Of a stretch of 64,000 bases of DNA, positions 54,290-62,706 are shown piece after piece. The translations under genes were made by a program, and so were the position numbers. The notes beneath the pieces were generated by a model, which saw only the letters and a program-made list of their open reading frames with translations, made no database searches and was not told the origin of the DNA. This stretch comes from AP-15 sp963785565 (GTDB lineage: Bacteria > Pseudomonadota > Alphaproteobacteria > ATCC43930 > CGMCC-115725). The number at the start of each line of letters is the position of its first letter. Within the stretch, counting starts at the first letter, position 1. The stretch is from the NCBI GenBank assembly GCA_963785565.1, contig CAWAVV010000005.1, positions 372,001-436,000 of the forward strand, written 5' to 3'.

Positions 54290-55833
54290 GGCGTATTCCC
54301 CACGCGGGTTTCTTCGACAAATTGCTCGGTCGCGGCGTCGATCGCGCGACCGCGTCGGCCGCGCGGCGCGTGGATGTAGAGCGAGGCTGGAGCCGGCGCC
54401 CGTTCGGGCGCGCGCGACGGCGGCAGCGGGATCTCGTAGGATACCGGCGCCAGATGGTCGGCGAGCAGCAATTCCGGCCGATAGACCTTGTTCAGTTGGA
54501 ACAGGCTGCGGACGAAATTGGTCTGGCCGCGCACCAGCAGCCGGGCGACAATTCCGCCGGCAGCCCACAGCTGGCGCCAGTCGAGGTGCTTTCTCAGGAT
54601 CGCGCGCTGCGTCGTCACCAGCTCCTGGTAGAACTCGTCGAGCGGCAGTTTTGTCGGCAACACCGCGTGCTGGATGTCGAACAGGCGATAATCGCGGGTT
54701 TCGAGCCGGCGGCCGTCGGTGACCCAGCTTTCGGTACCGGGGTAGGGGGTGTTGACGCTGATGTTGATGACATCGGGCATCTCCAAGCACCATTCGCGCA
54801 CTATGCGAAAACGCTCGTGGTCCCAATCGGGATCGGCGATCAAATTGACTGCGACGTTGATGCCGAGCGAGCGAGCGTATTCGACCGCCTCGAAATTGCG
54901 ATCGAGCGTCACCCGCTTGCGGTATTTTTTCAGCCCCTCCTCGTCGATCGCTTCGAGCCCGAGAAACATGGTCTTGAGCCCGAGCCGCCGCCACAACCTA
55001 AACGCCTCCTTGTTGCGCAACAGCACGTCGCCGCGGGTTTCGAGGTAATACTTCTTGTTGATGCCGGCGCGGGCGATTGCCTCGCCGATTTCGAGCCCGT
55101 GGCGCTCGTGGATAAAGGCCACGTCGTCGACGATGAAGATCCCCGGCTCGCGGATCGAGCGCAGATCCTCGACGACGCGCTCGGTGCTGACCAGCCGATA
55201 GCTGCGGCCGTAAAAGGTCCAAGCGCTGCAGAACGAGCAATCCCACGGGCAGCCGCGGGAGAACTCGATTGAGGCGCAAGGGTCCAGGGTGCCGATGAAA
55301 TATTTGCGACGATGACCCAGCAGGTCGCGCGCCGGGCTCAGCTCGTCGAGCGAATGGACAAAGCCGGGTGGCGGCCCTTCGCCGGACGCGGTAACGGCGC
55401 CGGGAACCGTGGCCGGGTCGCGGCCGGCCTCGACGGCCGCCAGCAGTGCCGGCATCGCCGCCTCGCCCTCGCCCTTGAGCACGCAATCGATCGCCCCCTC
55501 GCCGTGCGCGATGATGGCGGCCGCGGTGAAGGACGCGCTATGACCGCCGACGCAAACGAAGATGCCGGGAAAGCGCGCTTTCGTCGCCTTGGCGAGATCG
55601 ACGATCTCGGGGACATTGGCCAGGTAGTTGCAGGAGAACGCTAGGACACCGGGCCGCCAACGCTCGATCTCGCGGAAATACGCACGGTGGTCTTCGACCT
55701 GAAGGTCGATCAGCCGGACCTGGTGGCCAGCCTGACGCGCCGCCGCGGCGACAAGTTCAAGCCCGAGCGGCTCCAGCCGCAGAAAGACTTTCGTATAGAG
55801 CAGAGGCCCTGGATGAACCCCGAGAAACCGCAT
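54286..55833 (-). CDS. hpnR: HpnR-like hopanoid C-3 methylase, copy 1
   Basis: 515 residues from the ATG at 55833; 12 codons of upstream frame are unlikely to be used. N-terminal B12-binding domain (LEPLGLELVAAAARQAG, VGGHSASFTAAAIIAHGEGA) and radical SAM domain with CPWDCSFC (Cys 195, 199, 202) in EFSRGCPWDCSFCSAWTFYG. HpnR transfers a methyl group to C-3 of the hopanoid A ring. The C-terminus ends SLYIHAPRGRRGRAIDAATE. It is paralogous to the adjacent gene at 55938. Neighbour to a rhodanese gene with a 4-bp overlap. Confidence 0.86.
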   Translation of the reverse strand: MRFLGVHPGPLLYTKVFLRLEPLGLELVAAAARQAGHQVRLIDLQVEDHRAYFREIERWRPGVLAFSCNYLANVPEIVDLAKATKARFPGIFVCVGGHSASFTAAAIIAHGEGAIDCVLKGEGEAAMPALLAAVEAGRDPATVPGAVTASGEGPPPGFVHSLDELSPARDLLGHRRKYFIGTLDPCASIEFSRGCPWDCSFCSAWTFYGRSYRLVSTERVVEDLRSIREPGIFIVDDVAFIHERHGLEIGEAIARAGINKKYYLETRGDVLLRNKEAFRLWRRLGLKTMFLGLEAIDEEGLKKYRKRVTLDRNFEAVEYARSLGINVAVNLIADPDWDHERFRIVREWCLEMPDVINISVNTPYPGTESWVTDGRRLETRDYRLFDIQHAVLPTKLPLDEFYQELVTTQRAILRKHLDWRQLWAAGGIVARLLVRGQTNFVRSLFQLNKVYRPELLLADHLAPVSYEIPLPPSRAPERAPAPASLYIHAPRGRRGRAIDAATEQFVEETRVGNTP

Positions 55834-55937
55834 CGGACATCCCTCTCGACGATCGCCACGCCGCATCATAGACGTTCGGCGCGGCTCCGGGGCAAGCCGA
55901 TCGGCGCCGGCCTAGCGGGGGATTCGCCAACGACGTA

Positions 55938-57473
55938 TCAGGACGCGCCGCCGCTTCGGGTTTCCTCTACGAAATTCTCGGTCGCAGCGTCGATCGCGCG
56001 CCCTTTGCGGCCGCGCGGCGGGTGAATGTAGAGCGAGCGTCCGCGAGGCTCGCGCGCAGTGGGCAACGGGATCTCATAGGCGACCGGCGCGGCGTGATCG
56101 GCCAGCATCAGCTCAGGCCGATAGACCTTATCCAGCAGATAGAGGCTCTTCAAGAAATTGGGATGGCCGCGCAGCAATTGCCGGGCGACGATCCCGGCCG
56201 CGGCATAGGCCTGCCGCCAGCCGGCGAATTTGCGGTAGAACGCCCGCTGGGTGGTCACCAGCTCCTCGTAGAATTCGGCGAGGGGCAGCCGGGTCGGCAT
56301 CACCGCATGCGCGATGTCGTAGAGCCGATAGTCACGGCTGGTCAGCACGCGTTCCTCGGTGAGCCAGCTTTCGGTCCCCGGATACGGCGTGTTGACGCTA
56401 AGGTTGACGACCTCGGGGATATCGAGACCCCATTCGCGCACGACGCGAAAGCGCTCATGGTCCCAGTCGGGATCGGCGATTAAATTGATCGCGACGATCA
56501 GGCCGAGCGAGCGGGCGAATTCCAGCGCCTCAAAACTGCGGCCGAGCGACACGCGCTTGCGGTATCGCTTGAGCCCCTCCTCGTCGATCGCCTCCAGGCC
56601 GATGAAAATGTATTGCAGGCCGAGGGTTTTCCAAAAGCGGAATACCTCCTTGTTGCGCAGCAGCACGTCGCCGCGGGTTTCAAGGTAGTAGCGCTTTTTG
56701 ATGCGGGCGCGGGCGACCGCCTCGCCGAGTTCCATCGCGTGCCGCTCATGGACAAAGGCGACGTCGTCGACGACGAAGACCCCCGGCTCGCGGATGCGGC
56801 GCAGATCCTCGACGACCCGCTCGGGGCTGACCAGCCGATAGCTGCGCCCGTAAAACGTCCAGGCGCTGCAGAACGAGCAATCCCACGGGCAGCCGCGGGA
56901 GAATTCGACCGAGGCGCAAGGATCGAGGATGCCGACAAAATACTTGCGGCGATGGCGCAACAGGTCGCGCGCCGGCATGATTTCGTCTAGCGAATGGACG
57001 AAGCTCGGCGGCGGCCCTTCGCCGGATGCGGTGACCGCGCCGGGGACGGCAGCCGGGTCATCCCCAGCCTCGATCGCCGCCAGCAACAGCGGCATCGAGG
57101 CTTCGCCTTCGCCTTTGAGCACGCAGTCAACGGCGCCCGCACCATGGTCGATCAGCGCCTTTGCGGTGAACGACGCGCTGTGGCCGCCGACGCAGATGAA
57201 GATACCGGGAAAGCGCGCCTTGGTTGCTTTGGCGAGATCGACGATCTCCGGGACGTTCGCCAGATAGTTGCAGCCAAAGGCGACGACATCCGGCTGCCAG
57301 CGCTCGATTGTGCGGAAATAGGCGCGCTGGTCTTCGACTTGGAGGTCGAGCAGCCGAACCGCATAGCCGGCCTGCCGCGCCGCCGCGGCAACCAGTTCCA
57401 GGCCGATCGGCTCGAGCCGCAGAAAAATCTGCGAATAGGTCAATGGCCCGGGATGGACGCAGAACAGCCGCAT
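55938..57473 (-). CDS. hpnR: HpnR-like hopanoid C-3 methylase, copy 2
   Basis: 511 residues from the ATG at 57473 (MRLFCVHPGPLTYSQIFLRL). It aligns without gaps to copy 1 over at least the first 200 residues, with radical SAM cysteines at the same positions 195, 199 and 202 and the same B12-binding segments; it differs scattered over its length rather than in one block. It lies 104 bp upstream of copy 1 in the same direction. The two may act on different hopanoids or be a recent duplication kept for dosage. Confidence 0.86.
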   Translation of the reverse strand: MRLFCVHPGPLTYSQIFLRLEPIGLELVAAAARQAGYAVRLLDLQVEDQRAYFRTIERWQPDVVAFGCNYLANVPEIVDLAKATKARFPGIFICVGGHSASFTAKALIDHGAGAVDCVLKGEGEASMPLLLAAIEAGDDPAAVPGAVTASGEGPPPSFVHSLDEIMPARDLLRHRRKYFVGILDPCASVEFSRGCPWDCSFCSAWTFYGRSYRLVSPERVVEDLRRIREPGVFVVDDVAFVHERHAMELGEAVARARIKKRYYLETRGDVLLRNKEVFRFWKTLGLQYIFIGLEAIDEEGLKRYRKRVSLGRSFEALEFARSLGLIVAINLIADPDWDHERFRVVREWGLDIPEVVNLSVNTPYPGTESWLTEERVLTSRDYRLYDIAHAVMPTRLPLAEFYEELVTTQRAFYRKFAGWRQAYAAAGIVARQLLRGHPNFLKSLYLLDKVYRPELMLADHAAPVAYEIPLPTAREPRGRSLYIHPPRGRKGRAIDAATENFVEETRSGGAS

Positions 57474-57711
57474 CGGAATTCCCCTCCACTCACCCGGAGC
57501 GAGTCCGGCTCATCGAGCAGGCCCGCGGTCTTCGCAGCCTACTGTGAGGCCGAACTCCCAGCCCTTCTATGGGTTCCACGAATAAGATAAAAATGGTGGG
57601 GATGACAGCCCGCAATATCGCCGAAGCGAGACGAGACACCTGACAGGGAGACGGGGGGCGCGCAGCCCGGCGGCCCGCGCGCTCTTCGTGTCGCCATTGT
57701 CAATATTGTGG

Positions 57712-58737
57712 TTACGCGCTCGGGCGTGGCGAGGTTTCGCGCGGGGTGACGGCAACATCGAGCTTTTGCAAGAGACGCAATACCGTGATCGGCATCGGCT
57801 TGCCGACCCGCTCCTCGGTCATCAGCCGGTGCAGTTCGTCGATATCGGCGACCGGGATGCCGTCGGCGGCTACGATGATGTCGCCGCTCAAAAGCCCTGC
57901 GGCGCGCGCGGCGCCGTCGGGGGCGGTCGATTGAACGCGAACCCCGGTCTCGCGGGCAAGCTCATGAAAGCGCACAACTCGGCGCGACAGCGGCACGTTC
58001 TGCCCGGCAACGCCGATATAGCAGCGCCGCACCCTGCCGTCGCGAATCAACCGCGCGGCGACGAACTCGACCGTGGCGGCCGAGATCGAAAAGCAGATGC
58101 CCTGGGCCATGCCGATGATCGCGGTGTTGATGCCGACGACCTCGCCCGACGCGGTGACCAATGGCCCGCCGGAATTCCCCGGGTTCAGCGCCGCGTCGGT
58201 CTGGATCACGCTGTCGATCAGCCGGCCCGAGCGGGTGCGCAATGAGCGGCCGAGGGCGCTGACGACGCCGGCCGTCACGGTGCACTGAAAGCCGAAGGGG
58301 TTGCCGATCGCGACCACAAGCTGGCCGACCCGCAGCCGGCGCGAATCGCCGAGCCGGGCAAAGGCAGGCGCCTCGCCGTCGAGACGCAATACGGCAAGAT
58401 CCGTGTCGGGGTCGTCGCCGACCAAGGTGGCCGCGAGGCTGCGCCCGTCGGGAAAGGCGGCCTCGATCTTTCGCGCGCCCGACACGACGTGGCTGTTGGT
58501 CAGCACGTAGGCGTCGGGGGTGAACACGACGCCCGAGCCGGCGCCGCCGGCGCCGTCCTTGAGCCCGCTGACCTGGAGATGCAGGACTGCCGGGCCGACC
58601 TTGTCGACGGCGCCGGTGACGGCGCGCGAATAGGCATCGAGCAAGGCGAAATCGTCGGCCGCGCCGGATGACGCCGATTGGACGTCGTTGGCGAGATTGT
58701 TGTCGGTTGGTGTGTTGATCTCCGATAGAAACGACAT
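57712..58737 (-). CDS. HtrA/DegP-like S1C serine protease
   Basis: 341 residues from the ATG at 58737. The trypsin-like domain has His83 in LTNSHVVSGA, Asp113 in DPDTDLAVLRL and Ser189 in NPGNSGGPLV, followed by one PDZ domain (GVRVQSTAPDGAARAAGLLS, GDIIVAADGIPVADIDEL). No signal peptide or membrane anchor is visible at the N-terminus MSFLSEINTPTDNN, so the protein may stay in the cytoplasm, unlike periplasmic DegP. Divergent from ssb, sharing a 93-bp intergenic region. Confidence 0.9.
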   Translation of the reverse strand: MSFLSEINTPTDNNLANDVQSASSGAADDFALLDAYSRAVTGAVDKVGPAVLHLQVSGLKDGAGGAGSGVVFTPDAYVLTNSHVVSGARKIEAAFPDGRSLAATLVGDDPDTDLAVLRLDGEAPAFARLGDSRRLRVGQLVVAIGNPFGFQCTVTAGVVSALGRSLRTRSGRLIDSVIQTDAALNPGNSGGPLVTASGEVVGINTAIIGMAQGICFSISAATVEFVAARLIRDGRVRRCYIGVAGQNVPLSRRVVRFHELARETGVRVQSTAPDGAARAAGLLSGDIIVAADGIPVADIDELHRLMTEERVGKPMPITVLRLLQKLDVAVTPRETSPRPSA

Positions 58738-58830
58738 GTTCGTGGTTCCCTGTGGATAAGAATAAAGTGGGAACATTGGTAGGGTTTGATAAGATGGCGC
58801 CTCCGGCGACCATTTGAAGTGGGTGACCCC

Positions 58831-59326
58831 ATGGCAGGCAGCGTCAATAAGGTGATCCTGATCGGCAATCTCGGCCGCGACCCCGAGCTGCGCTCGACCC
58901 AGGACGGCACGCGGATCGCCAATCTGGCGGTCGCCACCTCGGAAAGCTGGCGCGACCGCGTGTCGGGCGAACGCAAGGAGCGGACCGAATGGCACCGCGT
59001 CGTGATCTTCAACGAGCGGCTGGCCGAGATCGCCGAGAAATACCTGAAGAAGGGTTCGAAGGTTTATGTCGAGGGCGCCTTGCAGACCCGCAAATGGACC
59101 GACCAGGGCGGCCAGGAGCGCTACTCGACCGAAATCGTCCTGCAGCGCTTTCGCGGCGAGCTGACGATGCTGGATGGTGCGGGGGGCGCCCGCGGGGCGC
59201 GGCGGCCCGCCGATCGAGGGCGGCTATGACGAAGGTTACGGCGACGAGATGCCTGCGTCTCGACCCGCGACCCCGGCTCGCGGCCGCACTCCGGTCAACG
59301 ACCTCGACGATGACATCCCATTTTGA
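58831..59326 (+). CDS. ssb: single-stranded DNA-binding protein, one frameshift in the tail
   Basis: From the ATG at 58831, the OB-fold part (SVNKVILIGNLGRDPELRST, WHRVVIFNERLAEIAEKYLK, TRKWTDQGGQERYSTEIVLQ) is intact. At a run of six G (59181-59186) the frame changes; removing one G gives GAGAPAGRGGPPIEGGYDEG and the conserved acidic tip NDLDDDIPF at the stop 59326. The tip binds partner proteins in replication and repair, so the break is most likely a homopolymer error. Without correction the frame ends at 59229 without the tip. Confidence 0.92.
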
Positions 59327-59585
59327 GAGAGGCGCATCCCCGTCAAGCGGCGTCAAGCTGGCGTGTCGGCTTACCCGGACAGAAAGACAAGTCCCGTGTC
59401 GGGTGCTCGGCCGGGTTTGGTCAGCTCTCTAAACCCAGCGACGGGAAGCGAGTGAAGCCGATCAAGCATCTCGGTCGGTCGGGCGTAGGCGGGCGAGATT
59501 GCAGCGCGAACTCCGGGATGGGATTCTCATGGTGGCAGTGTTTTGATGCCTTGACATCACATATTGAGGCATCGATGATGCCGAG

Positions 59586-59885
59586 ATGCGGACCACTCTG
59601 ACGCTGGACGATGATCTCGCGGGACTGTTGAAGCAGCGCGCGCGGGAACTCGGCCTTCCGTTCAAGGAAGCGGTCAATCGGGCGATCCGCGCCGGCATCG
59701 GCGAGCCCGTCGAGACGCGCCGCCATTCCGCGCCGAAGACGATTTCGCATTCCTTCGGCTTCAGGCCGGGCGTCGATCTCGACAAGCTCGGGCAGCTGGC
59801 TGACGAGCTGGAGGCGGAGGCTCTTGCGGAAAAAATCCATGATACTGCCCGACGTAAACGTCCTCGTTCACGCCCACAACGCTGA
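59586..59885 (+). CDS. VapB-type antitoxin (putative)
   Basis: 99 residues from the ATG at 59586. MRTTLTLDDDLAGLLKQRAR ELGLPFKEAVNRAIRAG, written here in two parts, is the ribbon-helix-helix-like start of VapB-type antitoxins. The C-terminal part, rich in charged residues (LADELEAEALAEKIHD), would wrap the toxin. The 3' end overlaps the toxin start by 47 bp. The pair probably autoregulates its own promoter, as is common in the family. Confidence 0.82.
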   Translation: MRTTLTLDDDLAGLLKQRARELGLPFKEAVNRAIRAGIGEPVETRRHSAPKTISHSFGFRPGVDLDKLGQLADELEAEALAEKIHDTARRKRPRSRPQR

Positions 59886-60282
59886 CTCCGCGCTTCATGA
59901 CAGCGCCAGGCTGTGGTGGGACGCCTGTCTTTCGGGGACCGAAGGCGTCGGGCTCGCTTGGGCCGCCATGCTCGGTTTCGTGCGCATCACGACCAACCGC
60001 AGGGTGGTGGCGCGTCCGCTTTCGGTTCAGCAGGTAATGGAGCAGCTCCAGGCTTGGCTGGCGTTGCCGCAAGTTCATATCGCGCAGCCGTCGAACACAC
60101 ACTTTGCGAGGCTTCGGGCTGAGCTTGAGCGTCTAGGGACTGCCGGCAACCTCACCACGGACGCCCACTTGGCTGTGCTTGCGATGGAGCGCGGGTATAT
60201 CTTGTACTCTACAGATGCGGATTTCGCCCGATTTGGGGGTCTACGCTGGGTAAATCCTTGCAGGAGATCCCGAGGGTTATGA
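59839..60282 (+). CDS. VapC-type PIN-domain toxin
   Basis: 147 residues from the ATG at 59839. PIN-domain ribonuclease: first acid in MILPDVNVLVHAHNADSAL, third-region acid in NLTTDAHLAVLAMERG and STDADFARFGGLRWVNP at the end. Toxins of this type cleave RNA when free of antitoxin. The pair lies in a region next to decayed genes and may be a late acquisition. Intact. Confidence 0.85.
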   Translation: MILPDVNVLVHAHNADSALHDSARLWWDACLSGTEGVGLAWAAMLGFVRITTNRRVVARPLSVQQVMEQLQAWLALPQVHIAQPSNTHFARLRAELERLGTAGNLTTDAHLAVLAMERGYILYSTDADFARFGGLRWVNPCRRSRGL

Positions 60283-60338
60283 TCTGGCGAAGTACGAAGA
60301 ATGGCGCATTATAACCGTCGTGAAACGAGGAGGTTCCA

Positions 60339-60475
60339 ATGACGGACGTTTCGGAGCCGCCGTTCCGGGCCGACCATGTGGGCAGCCTGCTGCGGCCGCG
60401 GAATTGCTGCGGGCGCGGGAGGAGCATTATGTGGGGCGGCTATCGGCCGCGGCGCTCGAATTCCTCGCTGCCGGC
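60339..60475 (+). pseudogene. 5' fragment of a MetE-like (UroD/MetE family) gene
   Basis: An ATG at 60339 starts MTDVSEPPFRADHVGSLLRP, the typical start of cobalamin-independent methionine synthase-like proteins. After a one-base change the text ELLRAREEHYVGRLSAAALE continues the family for about 20 residues, then similarity stops. Only the first 45 or so residues are left. The rest was replaced by an unrelated gene remnant on the other strand. Confidence 0.65.
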
Positions 60476-60492
60476 GGAATGCGTTTTCGGAA

Positions 60493-61090
60493 TTATTTTG
60501 GCGGATCGACCCAGACGTCGCTTTGCTTGATGCGTTTGATCAGCCGCTGCGGCTCGAATTTGCGGTAATCGGAGCGGATCGCGAAGAGCACGGTAGGCTG
60601 CGGCCCCCGCCGGATATTGCTTAGCGTAATACCGCTGCCGTCCACGAATTTAAATTTGACCGGGAACTTTCGACCTCCGTCGATCCATGCGGAATCCTTC
60701 TCGCCACCAGGCGATGTTGCCAGGTATCTGTTTGTGACACGCCCGCCAGGCTTCCGTACCAAGACGCTTGCAGCGCCATTGACCGCCTCGATCGGCGACA
60801 CCGGCGATTTCCGCCATTTTTTTCCAGACCCGGCACGGATCGTCTGGGTCAAGCGAAACCAGGATCTGGGTCATGCGGCTCGATTGCTTCGCGTCCATGT
60901 AAACGCGCGACGCCGGCATCACAAAAAAGCGGTGCCGGCGTTGACGTTTACCAGGAAGCGGCCGCGCCGGAGATCGGAGATTCGATCCGCACGACGCCGT
61001 CGCCGACATAAAGGTTTCCTGCCTCGCCCTCGAACTGCCCTTGCACATTCGTCGTCACGAGATCGGCCGAGAATTGTTACAGTAGAGCGG
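60493..61090 (-). pseudogene. degraded periplasmic protein gene (DUF4412-like, uncertain)
   Basis: Minus-strand text in three frames: NVQGQFEGEAGNLYVGDGVV near 61050, VMPASRVYMDAKQSSRMTQI near 60920, KKMAEIAGVADRGG near 60820 and FPVKFKFVDGSGITLSNIRR followed by IKRIKQSDVWVDPPK at the 3' end. This order resembles small exported proteins of the DUF4412 type, but the family name is a guess. At least two frame breaks are needed, so the gene is decayed. Confidence 0.45.
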
Positions 61091-61094
61091 CCGG

Positions 61095-61258
61095 GGTGAC
61101 ACTGCGAATTGCATCGCCAAGCCAAAGTTCGGCCCGGGCGTTCCGTCTTCGTTGACGATGCCCTTTGACAGAATGTTCGAGATTGTCTGGCCTCGGCCTC
61201 TCGGTTTGTAGACGCCGAAGGTGTGGTCAAGCCCGCGATTCTCGCCGATCAGAGCTAG
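61095..61258 (-). pseudogene. N-terminal fragment of a phosphoesterase/phospholipase C-like protein
   Basis: The minus-strand text LALIGENRGLDHTFGVYKPR followed by GQTISNILSKGIVNEDGTPG and PNFGLAMQF is the first conserved region (ENRxxDHxFG) of the phosphoesterase family that includes phospholipase C and acid phosphatases. It lasts about 55 codons and is joined on one side to the cytochrome gene and on the other to the DUF4412-like remnant. Confidence 0.65.
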
Positions 61259-61860
61259 GATTTAGACGCGCAGTGGTTACCGCGGTGTCTCAGCCGCATT
61301 GCAGGTTCGAGAACCTTATGCACGGCCGGCGAGGGCTCGGGGCCGTCGAACTCGTTGACGATAACGTTGCGGACGAAGTCGCGCAGCGACGCCATGTGCC
61401 CGTTATGGCCGTACGGCGCCAGATACCGGGCGCCGCGCAGGCTCCGGATCGTCACCGGGTCGAGCACGTGATTGTCGGCTTTGGCGTTGAAAAGGCCACC
61501 GGGCGTATCGAAGGTCCAGGGCCGAGTCGATAGACCGGGAACGTAAGGCTTCGGATTGGAGACGCCGTTGATGTGGCAGGTGCTGCAGCTGATGCCGGCC
61601 TGTCGCGCCATCCCGCCCAAGATCTGCGGCGCGCTGAGCGCGAGATCGCCGAGATTGACCAGATAGGATTTGCCGCCGCCTGTCGCCTCCGAGTGGAAGA
61701 TTTCACCGGGCTGGGCCAGCGCATCCTCGTTGAGTTCGGTACCGACCGGCAGTACGGTCTGTTTGCCGTGCACAGGAAACGCGCCCAGTTCAGGTGTGCC
61801 CGCCAGGATCACTCCGGCGATCGACGCCACCAACAATGGCGCCGCAAAGCGTAGTTTCAT
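61255..61860 (-). CDS. c-type cytochrome, C-terminus replaced
   Basis: 201 residues from the ATG at 61860. Signal peptide MKLRFAAPLLVASIAGVILA; heme-binding CSTCH at residues 92-96; GLSTRPWTFDTPGGLFNAKA, HVLDPVTIRSLRGARYLAPY and FVRNVIVNEFDGPEPSPA fit periplasmic diheme-peroxidase-like or electron-transfer cytochromes. After about residue 180 the family sequence ends and a short unrelated tail (MRLRHRGNHCASKS) follows, so the last helix is lost. It starts 23 bp after the EfeO-like gene and was probably in one operon with it. Confidence 0.75.
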   Translation of the reverse strand: MKLRFAAPLLVASIAGVILAGTPELGAFPVHGKQTVLPVGTELNEDALAQPGEIFHSEATGGGKSYLVNLGDLALSAPQILGGMARQAGISCSTCHINGVSNPKPYVPGLSTRPWTFDTPGGLFNAKADNHVLDPVTIRSLRGARYLAPYGHNGHMASLRDFVRNVIVNEFDGPEPSPAVHKVLEPAMRLRHRGNHCASKS

Positions 61861-61882
61861 CGGCCCGAAACCCGCACCGCCC

Positions 61883-62560
61883 TCACTGAGCGATTTCCTC
61901 GAGGCTCGGCGCCCGCAGCCCGATTTTCGGCGCCGCCTGCTGCAACAATACGATCAGTTCTTCGCTCTGCGCCCGGAGTTTCGCAGAATCCAGGCTTTTC
62001 AAATCCGGCACATCGACCTGGGTCTTCAGTTCGGTGATTTTTTTGGAATTGCGGCCGCCAAGTCCGGATCATGCGCTTGGAAGGCGGCAGCAAAAATAGT
62101 CCGGTATGCGATGTCGATGCCATCGACGTTATTCTGCATTCATTGACCGACGTACGGCTGAACGCCAACTCGCCGCCGGCAGCCTTGCTGTCGCCGACTT
62201 CATAGGCGAGCCGCGCCGTGCCGTTGAGCAGGCGCTGCGGCAGCAGGTCGAGGTGGTGCACCTTAACGTCCAAATCTTCGAGGTTGAGGATCAGTGCGTC
62301 GGTCTCGGGTTTCAAATCAGTCCGTTTCGCCCCGAACAATTTCGCCTCGATCGCGTGAAAGCCCAACAGCGCGTTCGGCCAAGCGTCGATCTCCTGATCG
62401 AGATCGGGAGCAAAACCGCTGGTGAATATCTCGGCGCGCTCCCAGCCCACGCGAGCGTCGATCCAGGCCTTTTCCGCTCCATTGACCTTCTGCGCGAGTG
62501 CTCGGCGCAAGCCGGGACCCGCCAGACCAAGAGGCTTGTCGATTGTACGGCGTGGTGCGA
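61883..62560 (-). pseudogene. EfeO/imelysin-like periplasmic protein, frameshifted and 5'-truncated
   Basis: Text AEKAWIDARVGWERAEIFTS, GFAPDLDQEIDAWPNALLGF, HAIEAKLFGAKRTDLKPETD and LAYEVGDSKAAGGELAFSRT is the EfeO/EfeM (M75-like) domain of periplasmic iron-uptake proteins. A one-base loss near 62130 shifts it to QNNVDGIDIAYRTIFAAAFQ and to EELIVLLQQAAPKIGLRAPS, ending at 61883. The signal peptide and first part are missing; sequence above about 62520 is unrelated. The partner permease EfeU and peroxidase EfeB are not visible. Confidence 0.78.
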
Positions 62561-62706
62561 CGATCGGCGATCGCAACCCGTGTGCCGCAACGCCTATCAA
62601 CTAGAATAAGCGGGAGGACGCAAATGACGCCTTGCCGCGGCAACCGGTGGGCAGGCGGTCGAGAGCTGTGTGATGTCGTCGATCGTGTGAATTGAGGGAG
62701 GCGGTC

